Notes under the pieces: generated by a model
Seen by the model: only the letters and a program-made list of their open reading frames with translations
Databases searched by the model: none
What the model was told of the DNA's origin: nothing
Source of the DNA: Cylindrobasidium torrendii FP15055 ss-10
Lineage: Eukaryota > Basidiomycota > Agaricomycetes > Agaricales > Physalacriaceae
NCBI GenBank assembly: GCA_000934385.1
Contig: KN880492.1
Location: forward strand, 59,486 to 123,485
Length of the DNA: 64,000 nucleotides
Direction of reading: 5' to 3'
Position numbers and translations under genes: made by a program
Shown: positions 9,970-21,592 of the stretch, in pieces
Numbering within the stretch: position 1 is the stretch's first letter
Layout of the letters: every line of letters starts with the position of its first letter

Positions 9970-11751
9970 TTATGTAGATGCACACTCTCCAAACAAAGTG
10001 GCGGAGTTGCCAGCGACCACGACATTTTGGCACTCAAATTTAGCGTCCCCACCGTCTCCCGCTCTGGGTGGAGCTAAATTCAGCAGAAGCGCACGAAAGG
10101 TATTGGACGTACTGGAGGGTGACATCGTTCACGTTGATATTTGAACAACGATTGTCCGGAGAGCACATCAAGGACGCCACGGTGCTACCCGACGCCGTTC
10201 CAGTTACCCTAAACACAGCTTAACTTCCCCTCGTGTTCTGGTCCCGTTAATAACGCACCCATTGAAGTAGATATTCTCAATGTAGGTATTTGACGGGTAT
10301 TCGTCACAAACATCCTCACTGAAGTAGCACTATTCATTGTCAGCCAGAGTTACAGTTGATCATGAGCGGGCACACCTGGTCAATCACTATTGGATTGTCG
10401 ACATTTTCCATGGTGAAGTTGGTGAAAGTAATGTTTCTGACAATGCCGCTGCCGACATCCGAGCCCGCCCACGCTTTGATGCGAGCACCGTTCTGGGCAT
10501 CTTTCATCACGATATCGCTGCTCACCGGTCAGATCGTTTACTGGATGTGGCGGCTTAGCATACATTGCCGTTACATTCTCTACAATGTCGTATAGCCCAG
10601 CGTACTGGCCAAGTGATCTATAATGAATCAATGAACCAAACCAGCTTGAGCTTGTCTGTTGATACATACCCTACAGATATGCCGCTGTACAATTTGCATC
10701 AACGATGCTGTCCAAGAGAGAAGTAACACCTACTGAGAACCGGTGCAATCAAGGTTCGAAACTAAAACATTTGTCGCGTCTGCACCCTTGTTAGTGAAGG
10801 GCATGCGGAAGTTAGTGACAGTGCACGCACTCGGCTTGAACGCGACACAATCATCGCCATTGATAATGACAGAGTTCAGAATCGAAACGGTGTCGCTCCG
10901 GTATACATTCCATCCATCCGTATTATGGGAGTTTTCAGAGGCGGTTATTGTGAGGTTGTCGAATGTCACATCTGAGCTGTCTGTGATCTTGGGCGAAAGC
11001 AAACAATGATCAGCTTTTGGGGACGAAAGAACCAACAGATCTCACAAGGTTAAACCACTCAGGACTGTCGATCATCGCGATGTTTTCCACACGAATGCCT
11101 GCACCGCCTGTAATGACAAGAATGATGGGGCGAGGGGTCGTGCTGTCCTCATCACTAGTAACACCCAAGTAAGCCCTTGGCCAGGAAGACGAAATGAGAA
11201 CGTACAAGGCATCGTACCAAGCCTGGGAAATGTAAATTGTCCGACCACTAAAATCCTTCGATATGGAAACTCACCTGTCCATTTCCATCAAGCGTGCCGC
11301 CTCCAGTAAGAACAACGTCCGTCCCTCCTAATTCCCAGAAGGAGTATTGGTCTTGGAAGTCGTACCGAAACGCATTCTAGATATCATCAGTCTCCCACTC
11401 TATGTTTTGTGATTCAGAACGGACGAACATCACTCCAATACGCAACGTCGTCGTTGAACTTGACTGTCCCTTGCAGATTCTGCACGGATGTATCAATCAT
11501 TCATTCTCTGTGGACGCAGAGAATGTGCATACAATGGTCACACCATTTAGACCGGTCATTCCCAAAGGAGAGGAAATGTTTAGCGTCGTCCCAGCTGGTA
11601 TGGTCACAGTTGCACATGCTGCCGTAGCTTCCAAGAACGCAGGCGCATCATCCCCGCCAGATGCACTCAAAGTGCAAGCATCTTGACGCACAACAACTGC
11701 AGCGTACGCAGAGGCTGAAAATCCAGAGAGAAGGAGGGAAAGCACCAACAT
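9970..11751 (-). CDS. secreted GH28 exo-polygalacturonase-like pectinase
   Basis: A glycoside hydrolase family 28 enzyme, probably an exo-acting polygalacturonase that removes galacturonic acid from pectin outside the cell. It starts at 11751 with a signal peptide (MLVLSLLLSGFSASAYA). I assemble thirteen exons with twelve short introns, ending at TAA 9970-9972. The family signatures appear in order: NTDGW, GDDCVAFKP, GSHGISVGSLGQY and RIKAW, supplying the catalytic aspartates, the conserved His and the substrate-binding Arg/Lys. The FKP...GSHGISVGS pattern resembles exo-enzymes more than endo-enzymes (from memory). The His-containing motif is built by a 15-nt exon (10670-10684). A TATA-like CATAAATA lies about 40 bp upstream. 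All catalytic residues are intact if the splicing is right. Confidence 0.9.
10670..10684 (-). other. 15-nt micro-exon carrying the GH28 catalytic histidine motif
   Basis: The exon CGGCATATCTGTAGG is preceded by ...GTACAG and followed by GTATGT. It completes a CA|C histidine codon upstream and a GG|A glycine codon downstream, restoring GSHGISVGSLG. Confidence 0.85.
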
Positions 11752-12323
11752 GGCGGATGAGAAGTCCCCCTTGAGCGCGGTCCTCTATTTATGAGGAGGC
11801 GTATGGCGCGGCCCGGCAGAGGGTGTAGGAAGGTATAGGAATGAGTTGGGTAGTTGTTCCGGTCGATGACGGTTGAACGAGTGCCGGGCACACAGAGCTC
11901 ACAGTGCCCGCCTTTGAATTTGAAAACTATCAGTATCGGTGCGTACTGAGCTCGTGCGACACTCGCAATGCCCGATTGCCTGACTAGATTGCGTCCTTAT
12001 TGCTGGAAGTGGCGACGTGTAGGGTACAACGGCGCCTCTGAAGATGGATAATCGTCGGATGCAAGGAAGTCCATGTGCCAAACATGTTGAGTGAACCGCG
12101 GGCCGTTGACTACGACGGCGCGGCTTCGCGGACCACAGCCCAAAAAGGTCATGAACGCCCGCGAGTCTCGCACCAATATCACATTTCGACATCTATGTAG
12201 GTCACATATTCCGATATCAGCGTCTATATCTGGCATGGAATGGAAAAAGAACATATTGTATTAGTATACACCTTCAATGATTGGTTTACATTATTCATTT
12301 GATACTTCCTGGGCACAAACGCA
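11752..12323. other. gene-free stretch: GH28 promoter and hexokinase 3' flank
   Basis: The minus-strand promoter of the GH28 gene occupies the left part and the 3' flank of the hexokinase gene the right. The short open frames overlap each other and carry no recognisable motif. Confidence 0.5.
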
Positions 12324-14291
12324 TTATACATGGGTGTATTTGCCAGCGTCCTTGCGAATCTTGGTCATCGCAGCGATAATAGAGCTACCGACACCACTGC
12401 CATCCTCGGCGTGATGGGTAATGATGTTCCTACGAAGGCTCAGTGGACTGCACTCTCAATACGACTTTGATGATACTCACTTTCCCTTTTCACCAAAGAT
12501 GTCCTGAAGCCCTTCGTGTACGCGATCTGCGAAGTGAGGGTATTTCTGAAAACCCGGTTATCAGACTTCCAGAGAAAGATTGAAAGGGAAGGCATACGTT
12601 GTAAAGAGACCCATCAGCGCCCACGGAGCAACCCTCCTCAAGGTAATTCTTCTTGCTGACAATCGCAGCGATACCACACGCGCTGAGGCGTGCCGCACGC
12701 CTGCCAATGAGTTTGGCTAATGCCTTGAAGAATTGGCGCTCCGCAAGCGTAGTGTCAAGCGCAAAGAAGTGGCTGAAGATGCCAATGATCATGAGCAGTT
12801 CATCCGTAGGGTCACTCTCCATGAGCGAGAGGAAGGCGGTCTCGAGCACGTATGGTGTCTCGAGCTTGTAGGTGTTTTGGCCGAGGAAAAGTACACCTTC
12901 GTCGATAAGGTCGCAGAGTACAAGGCGCAAAATCTCGCCCAGGTATCGGCCCGAGATGAGTTTCTTGAAGTGGTATGAGTATGTGTAGTAATGAGAACGA
13001 TGAAGGGGCTTACCTCGAAAGCCTGTTCGCCGACCTTGTTGGAAGACTCGTCAACAATTTGGTCGTACTTTGTCCGAGGGAGATGCTCGTGCTTGAACGA
13101 GTCGAATGCTCCCCATTCACAGTTGATAGCCATTTCAGCATCATCGTCGATGCCAAGATTCTTGATTTTGGGGATGTCGCCCACACGCTCCATGTATGCA
13201 GCATTGCAACCAGTGCCAAAGATAACAGCGATCTTGGTCCTCGGGTTGACATAGTGCGACGCAATGAGTGTACCTGTTGTGTCGTTGATGAGTGCGGTCA
13301 TCTTGACAGGGATTTTCTACATATTGGGCTAGACGGTCAGACTTGGATAGGACCATGAAAGATAGTATGGCGCGTACAAGGTCGTCGACAGACTTGTTGA
13401 ACATCGCGGCTACATCGCGGCCTTCGGTATCACCGGCGCCAAAACCCTTTGTCCAGCGGATGAGGACGCCATGGTCGATGCGCTCTTGGCTTCGAAAGAA
13501 CGTCAATTGGGGTCGAGAAGGTCAACTTTGTCTTATCATACCTGCAAGGGTACGAGAACTATGAATGTTTTCAGTATTGGCTGTGTTTATGCGGTGAAGG
13601 AAGAACTGACGGTGAACCCAAGGGGAAGGACCTGGCCTTCCGATAGCGTAGACTTCCCATCCTCGTCAACATAGTTGGTGTCAATGAACGTCTTGAGACA
13701 TTGAGCGCAGAAATCAAAAAGCTGTTGGCCGTCGCCTTGCTTCTGCTCCTCGGTGAGGCGATACTTGGACTGGGTGATTTCGAATTCTCCTTTCCCCTGA
13801 AGAGTTACAAGGCAGATGCGCAAGTTGGTTCCGCCGAGGTCGACTGCAAGGTATTCACCCGTTTCCTGGCCGGTCGGGTATCCGAACACGAAGGTCGGAA
13901 TCATGGGCTGGAGACTGTTACTAACCGATGCGAATGGGACGATGGATTCGACGTACAACAATCTGACCGGGTTGCGATAAACCAAGCGCGAGGGTCTCCT
14001 TGAATGCCTCAACAATCATACGCATTCTCTGGGGCGTGAGGGTGAATCTGGGAGTTGTCAACGACGAGAAGCAGAGGCGAGATAGCGAGCGGGACGTACA
14101 GTTGCTCGAATTTGCGCAGATGATCGGCCATCGTCCTGGGAATTTGGTCAGTGTTGAAGACATCGGTCATGACTGATAACGCACTTTTTCGTAGCGTGGG
14201 GAAGTTCGTCTCCGTCGTGGGTGCGGGTGTGATATGCCATAGTTTGGCCAGACGGCAACGTTACGCTACCACTACCGCGACGAGAAGCCAT
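12324..14291 (-). CDS. hexokinase
   Basis: Phosphorylates glucose and other hexoses with ATP in the cytosol, the first step of glycolysis. The start at 14291 (MASRRGSGSVTLPSGQT) is followed by short exons joined by 45-60-bp introns, and the gene ends at TAA 12324-12326. Recognisable blocks in order are FVFGYPTGQETGEYLAVDLG (the last part is the ATP phosphate-1 loop region), a sugar-binding FSYPCSQ...IRWTKGF, the catalytic LINDTTGTLIASHY with the Asp base, a VIFGTGCNAAYMER adenosine-side loop, INCEWGAFD, and a C-terminal ITHHAEDGSGVGSSIIAA. The length of about 500 residues suits a single fungal hexokinase. Whether it is a hexokinase or a glucokinase paralogue cannot be decided by eye. Confidence 0.94.
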
Positions 14292-14640
14292 TTTATAGAT
14301 AGAAGACAGGAACAGAAATGTTCGAAAATCTAGAGAGATGCAGGGGAGATGGACGCAGAAAGGAGAGTCTAGTCGTGATGGAATCACGCGGCATCAGTTT
14401 CCAGAGATGGTCTAGATGTGGCGTAAACACTTAAACGGTGCCGGATGCGCCCCGCCTGCCACTGTGGAGTCCCCGGAACATCTGTCTACGCGTTCCCTAG
14501 CCCAATACTTTGGCGGATATGCCTGACTAGACTCATGCAAAAAATACTGTGAAAAGTTGAAAACGCGATAGGATGATGTCACCCAAGCGCGCCTGCCGGC
14601 ACGCGACAAGCCAAAGCCTTTCCTCTTCCACCAGGTCACC
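14292..14640. promoter_or_regulatory. divergent promoter between hexokinase and mitochondrial uL14 genes
   Basis: 349 bp separate two start codons facing away from each other. No clear TATA box is seen. Confidence 0.6.
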
Positions 14641-15166
14641 ATGATCGGACTCAAGTCGACGCTAAATGTGAGCTGGCAGCCGCGCCGTATACTCAGCACG
14701 GGCGTATTTTCAGCACCCAGAGGCGCTGACGCGTCGTACAGGTTATAGACAACTCTGGCGCGCTCATCGTCGAATGTGTCAATGTCCTCAAAAACAAAGT
14801 CCGTAACGGCTGGGGCTCCGTTGGCGATGAAATAGTTTGCGTTGTCAAGGATGCTCGCCCCGTCTCCGCCGCAGCACAGGCATCCCTTACCGCCGTCAAG
14901 GTTCGCCGCGGAGACGTCCGACGCGCCGTTATTGTCCGCACACGAAAACCCGTCCGCAGGCCAGACGGTCGCTGGGTTCGCTTCGACGACAACGCAGCAA
15001 TCCTGTTGAATAACAAGCGCGAAATGTTGGGAACACGTATTGGTGGTGTGGTTAGCGCAGACCTGCGCATGAAAGGCTGGGGAAAGATTGCCAGTTTGGC
15101 TCCTAGGGTGCGTTTGCTTGTCATTTCCGCTTGTTATCCTTGCTGACCTTCGTGTAGGCTGTTTAA
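14641..15166 (+). CDS. MRPL38: mitochondrial large-subunit ribosomal protein uL14
   Basis: A mitoribosomal large-subunit protein of the bacterial L14 type. Exons are 14641-14667, 14742-15107 and 15158-15166, with introns of 74 and 50 bp; the total is 133 residues, the usual L14 length. Family blocks seen are MIGLKSTLN then [56 protein letters not shown] and the C-terminal KIASLAPR followed by Ala-Val-stop. The last exon is only 9 nt (GCTGTTTAA) but recovers the standard ending; without it the protein would run into an unrelated tail. The yeast name MRPL38 is used by orthology. Its promoter faces the hexokinase gene. Confidence 0.93.
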
Positions 15167-16116
15167 TCTTTTTTTACTGTACATTGCTCTTCGATAATAC
15201 TCTCCCCTTGTCTCATCCGCCAATGTTCGAACTTGCACAGGCCACTAGACGGTGTCTCAAGTGCCACCACCGGTTGCAATGCCTTGGTGGGACCTGTGTT
15301 GTAAAAATGTAGGATGGTCATGCATATTTACTCAGACCAACTGCACTTCGGCGCATCTTGACAACCATACAAACTCATCCGGCATCTTGTCTTCTTGCGC
15401 GCTGCCTCCAGCACACAGACCCACGTTCTGAGGTATATTCGCGCCCTTGAATGCCGTCGGGACTCGGAAGCCACTCACGGAACTTGGAATATACAAGTGT
15501 TTCCGCGTATGTCGTATTCATCGAGTCACCACTGGCTGCTATCGTTCTCTAGAGACATGACATTGCGGGGATACTACAAACAGTTGTGTTTTCAGGTTGT
15601 CTGACGTCTGTACAGCTTGCAACTATGTTTCCTTTTGGCAGGAACCAGGTTAGGTGTTTCCAGGAATCAGAAGATAAGCACATAGCTCTTCGGCTTGAGC
15701 AGTTCTGACGCTCGGAGAATACTGCTCATCAAAGGCCGAATTTTATAAATTCCGTGGTGCGACAAGATAAGCGTGAGGTAGACCGTGGCTTTTCTAAAGG
15801 GTTTATGGTCAATCATCGCAACGAGCGCATTTTCCCCCGTGGTGCATCGACAAGTGGGTCTACACTACACAGGATCCAGGCAGGCAGCGCAATTGGCTCA
15901 GTGGTGGCGTGCAGGACGTCGGGACGCGATACCCACCACCACCATCACACGGTAATCACTGAAGTACTGACAGCCCACACGCGATCGAACTTCAGCCAAT
16001 CGTCATTTGTACAGCCTCGCTTTCTCCGGCGCTTGTGCTCTCCAACGTTTCCCACCTTTCATGTCTCAATAGCACGACCCATACACCCACACCCTTGCGG
16101 TCCTCCCACCAATTTG
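15167..16116. other. gene-free stretch before the zinc-cluster regulator
   Basis: This is about 950 bp of non-coding sequence that includes the regulator's promoter. A TATA-like TTTATAAA lies around 15740. The frame of the regulator stays open upstream to about 15754, but that extension is not Zn2Cys6-like. Confidence 0.5.
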
Positions 16117-18653
16117 ATGCCCGTCCCAGGCCATCCTACTTCGCAGCGCAAGGTTCGTGCGCCCTATGCCACCCAAGCTTGCGATGTCTGTAGAAGACGG
16201 TGTGTCTCTCCGGGAGCCTCTGCCATGCCCATTCTGACCGCAAGTGCAGAAGAATCCGCTGCGATGAGACTCGTCCATACTGCGAGAAGTGCAGTTCCTC
16301 TGGGCGGGCGTCAGAGGCATGTCAACCTTTGTCCCGACGCCCAACACTCTTGCTTACTCTCCATCGTAGTGTAGCTATACCGGAGTGCCTGCTCAGCCTC
16401 CTCGCTCCAAGGCTCATTTCGATGCTCTGAATCTGCGCATCCGGTCTCTCGAGGCATGGGCTGCCAAACTCGAGTATATGGTTGAGCATTGTCGACAGAA
16501 GCATGGCGACATGAGCGCTATCGACGATGATTATCACACTTTCCGGCCAGAAGGTCATAGCGTATGGACCGGTTCTCCAGAGTCAGACGAACAGTCAGAA
16601 TCAGACGTCGACGAAGTTGACTCAGCAGCGCCAACCAAGAATTTGAAGGTGCGGGCTTCACTCGGTCTTGGCAGCCCTGATACTGACGTCTTTCAGATTG
16701 AAGACGGCGAAGTGGTGCACTACTCGACAGCTGCGTTATTTGGGTATGCACTGAGGTCGCCGACAGGCCTCCAAGCACAGACCGACAGATTCTCCGAGAT
16801 CGTGGACGACCCCAGCGGACACTACGTTCTCCAGCTCAACTCTTTCCCCAGCCTTCATCCTACTGGTGCACTGGACACTTCCTTTGACTGGTCTTGCTTC
16901 CTCCCTCCTGGTCCCCTCACACGTTTAGAGCACGACAAGATTCTTGACCTACTCTTCACGTTCTTCACTTCCTGGTGTTTTCGTGTTGTGCCTACTCTGT
17001 TCCTACGGGATATGCACCAACGCATTCACCAAGGAAAGCAGAACACGAAGCACTATTCGCCGATGCTACACAACGCACTCATCGCATTGGCCACTGCATT
17101 TTCCGACGACCCAATCATTCGAGACACAACACACCGTCGCATGTTTGCGGACCGAGCCAAGTCATATATCGACCAGGAATGCGCTCACCCGAGCATCTGC
17201 GTCGTTCAGGCGCTCAATTTGTTGGGCAGCTTTCATTGCTCAAACGGAGAACAGAATCTCGGGTATATGTATTTCGGTACGTCGTCTCTCTTACATACCT
17301 TGTCGTGGTGTTCATGTTCGGCAGGGATGAGCACCAGGATGAGCCAGGTCCTCGGTTTGGGCATTGACTCGTCGCCGATGGTCAAGGCTGGACTGATCAG
17401 TCACAACGACATGCTCGACAGGAATTGGGCATATTGGTCAACATTCAGCCTCGACGCCTGTTGGTCCATCTATGTGGGCAGGGACACGTCCGCCTTGGTT
17501 CCCGCGGACGGAAGTGACATTCCACTACCCACTGTCAACGCAGAACTCGACGCGATGAGTTGGCACCACCGAGGCTCCAGTGTTCCCTCGCAGCCCAGCT
17601 ACTTGAGCACTACGTTCGTAGCAACATGCGAACTTTGTGTTGTTGTCGGACGAGTGATGAAGGTCGTCAATAGCTTCGGTTCTGGGTCTCACGCTCGGGG
17701 CAATCTCGCCCGCGACAAGCTCATCAGCGACATGGAGTACGAGGCTGCTTTTTCAGGAAAACATTGATTCACTGACACCGTCTTTAGTGTTCAGTTGAAT
17801 GACTGGAAGTCGCGTCTGAACCCGGCTGTTGACCTCACGCGCCAAAGCCAAGGGACTGCTATGCCACACTGCCTCATGATGCATTTAATGTACCATTTAA
17901 TGTTCATTCTGCTTCACCGTCCGTTTTTCCATCGCAAACAGGATGCAGCCGCCGAGATTGACCATCGCAAGGTATCTTTATAGTATTTTTCGTATGGCAA
18001 CGGAAACTCATTTGGACATGTAGCTATGCAAGCGCGCTGCAGACCAAGTCATGTCTATTCTCGAGACATGGCAGAAACTGTACACGTTGCGCTACGCCCC
18101 GGTGACGCTCTTTCAGGGTATTTTCAGTGCAGGCACTGTTTACCTGCTCTTCCACCGCCAAAGCAACAAGATCTCCGATGCTGCGCCACACAAAACCTCG
18201 CTCGGTTCGGGATCCAGTTCGGAGCGCGCGCAGGCTTCGCGACTAAACGGGAGCGCATATATCGTCCAAGTCGAGCGCTGCATTCAGTATCTACGCGAGA
18301 TGGGCGAGTCTTGGAAGTCTGGACGAAGCATTGCTGCTATTTTGCAGAACCTTCTCGAAAGCCAGGTTGGCAGGACGTCAGCGTCTCCCCCGCCGTTGAC
18401 GCGGTACTCGCCCCCGCCTGGTCCTCCTCCAGGATATGTTGGGCAGTTCATAGGCGACTTGGACATGGGTACTCGAATGCAAGGACTGGAATACACTGGG
18501 CCAGAGAGTATATCCCTCGATGTCGACTGGCTCCAGGATTTATTTGGACAGGCGAGTACGAGCGGTCTGTGGGGCGGCGTGGGGGATGCATCGGTTGATT
18601 ACGGCCAGCTTCTCGCCAGCAACTTCCCCATGTTTGACCCAGCGCCTCGGTGA
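16117..18653 (+). CDS. Zn2Cys6 fungal-specific transcription factor
   Basis: A nuclear DNA-binding regulator with a Gal4-type binuclear zinc cluster followed by a fungal_trans regulatory domain. The start at 16117 (MPVPGHPTSQRK) leads straight into the cluster: CDVC before intron 1 (16200-16249), then RIRCDETRPYCEKC, and the sixth Cys after intron 2 (CSYTGVP). A coiled-coil-like helix follows (LNLRIRSLEAWAAKLEYMVE), then the middle homology region with TSWCFRVVPTLFLRDMH, a further intron near 17277, and the segment DRNWAYWSTFSLDACWSIYV. The C-terminus is low-complexity and Pro-rich. Intron 2 begins with GC, not GT. The targets are unknown; the overall layout resembles XlnR-type regulators, which is only a general likeness. 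Confidence 0.88.
16317..16369 (+). other. probable GC-AG intron inside the zinc cluster
   Basis: Splicing GAG|GCATGT...CGTAG|TGT places the sixth cysteine eight residues after the fifth, as in canonical clusters, and keeps the frame. The nearest GT (16320-16321) gives a frameshift or a stop. Confidence 0.65.
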
Positions 18654-19016
18654 GGCGATGAGGAAGGAGAAGAAGCAAGTTCACTACATTAATTTATCAC
18701 GCTTCTGACTGCAGGTGGCAGACGTGGCTGTACACATATTCTTAACTTAGCTGCACAACTCGCCATTTATTCGCCATCTTATGATGTCAAGGTATCGCCC
18801 GCTTTCAATGGCCACGCTTAGTCGCACATTGTAGAGCAGGGCGAAACTTTCCAACTTTGATTTTTCAGCACGATACGGGTCATTAGAATGAGTATTTGCA
18901 TTCATAGGACCTGCGAGGCGAGGCCAGCAGGAGCGTTGCGGCATCGGTGATCGCCCATTGTGTGCTACAACGACTCGATCAGATCGTGGGAAAATGACAC
19001 GGGATCACCGACGGGC

Positions 19017-19024
19017 TATAAAAG
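19017..19024 (+). promoter_or_regulatory. TATA box of the repeat-protein gene
   Basis: TATAAAAG lies 105 bp upstream of the ATG at 19122, in the 468-bp stretch after the zinc-cluster gene. That stretch holds no other gene I can see. Confidence 0.6.
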
Positions 19025-19121
19025 AAGTGCGAGATTCTCGAAGTGTTCTCCATCTTCTCGAACTCGAACCACATCTACCTCAAGACCTTCCTCTCTCTTC
19101 CGCGCCGCCACCGACATCGCC

Positions 19122-20640
19122 ATGCAGTTCCTTCTCGCCGTTATGCTCGCCGTCAACCTTGCTCAGGGTGCTCCCTTGAACGACGACGGTGCCGGTTCCG
19201 TCGCTGGTACCACCTACTCTGCGGACCCCGCTGGTGCCGACGCCGTTCGCGCTCGCCAGCTCCCCAACTTGGGTCTGCCCATCGGCCCGCCCGCCGCTCC
19301 CTCCTCAGGCTCCCGCTCTGCAAGAGACGCCTACGGCGAGGCCGCAGAGCCATCGGACGGCAGCAACTACGGGTCGGATGCTCCCTCCTACGGCGAGCCT
19401 ACGTACAACGAGAAGCCTGCCTATGGCGAGTCTTCGTATGACAACACGACGCCTACCTACGACGACAAGCCTACCTACGACGACGAGCCTACTTACGGCG
19501 CGACTACCTACGGTGGAGAAACGCCAACATCCGGTGGTAAGCCATTCTGAGCCCTTGTGTAACACTTTTGTTGATTTTTTTCCCGCCCTGATAGACGACT
19601 TTGGCCTGGGAGACGACTCTGGCCTGGGAGACGACTCTGGTCTGGGAGACGACTCCGGCCTGGAAGACGACTCCGGCCTAGAGGACCCTATTGTCGACCC
19701 CATCGTAAACCGCCGCCGCTACTCCACGGAGCCCGAGTACACGCCTTCTGTTTCTGGATACGCCTCTGAGCCATCTGCTTCAGGATACGCCTCTGAGCCA
19801 TCTGCATCGGGCTACGCATCTGAGCCCTCTGCATCGGGCTACGACTACCAGCCTTCTGCTTCGGGCTACGATTACCAGCCTTCTGCATCGGGCTACGCCT
19901 CTGAGCCTTCTGCGTCCGGCTATGCCTCTGAGCCCTCTGCGTCAGGTTACGCCCCTGTGCCTTCTTCCAACACTACCTACGACGCTGGAAACGATGTCCC
20001 GCCCACTAGGCGCATGAATGGCAACTACGGCAATGCTCAAGGATACACACCCAACTCGCCGCCAGCCAACCAAGGCTACCAGTCTGACCAGCCCAAGTAC
20101 TCTGCCCCGGCTTACGGCGGCGCCGAGACTGTCAACGGCAAGCGCCAGTTCGACCTTCCGATCGGTGGCGACGACGGTGACGACTTCGATGGTGGCGACT
20201 TCGGCGACGACCCAATCTTTGGTGGCGGCGATTTCGGTGGCGATGCGCCCACCGACTACGGCTATGCCTCCGACGCGCCCGAGTATGGCCAGCCATCGTA
20301 CGGTCAAGAGCAGCCGCCTACGTCCTACGGCGCTCCTGCTGCTAGCGGCTACTCTGCTCCATCTGGCAACAACTACGGCAAGCGCTACGCCACTCAACAA
20401 GGTTCGTACGGCCAGCCACCTGCCGATGACCCCACTGGTCTTCCCTACGGCTTGAACCAAGCATCTGGTGGTGACTACGACGACGCCAACGACAACGGTT
20501 CGGCCACTGGCTACAGCACTCCTGCGGGCAACTACGGCAACGCCGCTCCCACCACCGGCTACGGCGATGAGGGCAGCAACGGAGGCTACGGTGACGAGGA
20601 GCAGAACTACGGTGCTCCTCAGTACGGCAACAACAAGTAG
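19122..20640 (+). CDS. secreted Gly/Tyr/Ser-rich tandem-repeat protein with dibasic sites
   Basis: Two exons, 19122-19536 and 19595-20640, are joined across a 58-bp intron (GTAAGC...ATAG) in phase 1, giving 486 residues. A signal peptide is clear (MQFLLAVMLAVNLAQG). The rest is low-complexity: YGE/YDD/YGG blocks, an acidic GLGDDS array, a nine-residue GYASEPSAS array, then Gly/Tyr/Pro-rich sequence with acidic stretches. Basic pairs or triplets occur at VNRRRYST, PPTRRMNG, VNGKRQFD and NYGKRYAT, which could be Kex2 sites giving several secreted peptides; this is inference. There is no Cys-rich domain and no GPI or membrane tail. The composition suggests a structural cell-wall, mucilage or peptide-precursor role, but I do not recognise the family. 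It has its own TATA box. Confidence 0.8.
19603..19686 (+). repeat. 18-bp coding tandem repeat (GLGDDS)
   Basis: There are about four and a half copies of an 18-bp unit encoding GLGDDS, with the later copies changed to GLEDDS. They start immediately after the intron. Confidence 0.85.
19756..19971 (+). repeat. 27-bp coding tandem repeat (GYASEPSAS)
   Basis: Eight consecutive nine-residue units occur: five GYASEPSAS, two GYDYQPSAS placed together in the middle, and a diverged last unit GYAPVPSS. Confidence 0.9.
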
Positions 20641-21592
20641 AGTAGTACTGTCATGGCTATTAAGTGTCGCATTTTTCAGCTTCGTATACCCCAGTACAGA
20701 CATACTCTACCCCCCATACCCACACTACTAGTATAATCCTATTTCGAGTTCATTCAAAAGGCCACACAAGTCTGATTTTGTTTTTGAAGTATGAGCTTGC
20801 CAAATCTAAGTGCTCCCTACTGGCAGCCACCGTTAAGTTAAATTCAGTGCTACTTAATACTCGCACTTGATTAACTTGCGTGTAGCGACTCGGTAGCGGG
20901 CAGGAGGTGACCTTGACGGATACGTGTCGCATATACGTGTACTTGCCCATTGGGGAGAAGCTCTATGCAAGGTGAGAAGCGAAGCACGTTACATGAGCAA
21001 CCAGTAATGAGCGACATTCTTCATTGATGGTCACTGTAACGACGCCACACCTTGGGCGATACCCCAGATCCGACAACTTAAACTTTGAATTATTCGCATT
21101 ATGCTCTCCCGCGTGATATGTCAACATGCGGGAGGCCAGGAAAGCCAGCATCTTTCGGGGATACTTCGTCCTCAATTCGCAGATGAGACTCAGATAAGGA
21201 GCGGTGGCCGTTAAGCAAGAATTCAGGTTGAGTTTATGATTCGATCCAATGTGTATCAGTAAGGTATTTCTCGTAGAGGTGTGAGCCCTATCCAAGTAAA
21301 AGAAAGGTCCGCTGGGGTGTAGTCGATGAGCGAATAATGTTACAAGCAATAAAATAAGCAGGAGTGAAATGGTCCAGAGGTGTATGATCCAAATTGAACA
21401 CCTTTTCGGCCGCAGACGAACCGGGTAGCACTCTACCATCCAGCGGTCTATGTCCCCCTTCCCCTCCTCCTTGGAGGTCGTGGCGTGCTTTCTCTCTCTC
21501 TCATCTCCGGACTAGACGGGCCATAAGGTATCGTGTGGGAGCATAATAATAATATCTTCATCCTCCATTCGTAGACACCCTCCCCGTCTGGG
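20641..21592. other. intergenic stretch with one uncertain minus-strand frame
   Basis: The only sizeable frame is 20963-21439 on the minus strand (158 codons). It has a hydrophobic segment near its N-terminus (IWIIHLWTISLLLILLLVTL) and no recognisable domain. It could be a small membrane protein or chance; I do not call it a gene. A CT-rich run lies near 21491. Confidence 0.4.

Noticed and set aside
19189..19594. Open frame continuing upstream of the second exon of the repeat protein
   Set aside because: It is open only because of biased composition. The signal peptide is in the other frame and joins through a good intron.
20963..21439. 158-codon minus-strand frame with a hydrophobic segment
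   Set aside because: No family likeness, no promoter signal and a length reachable by chance; kept only as a note in the intergenic entry.
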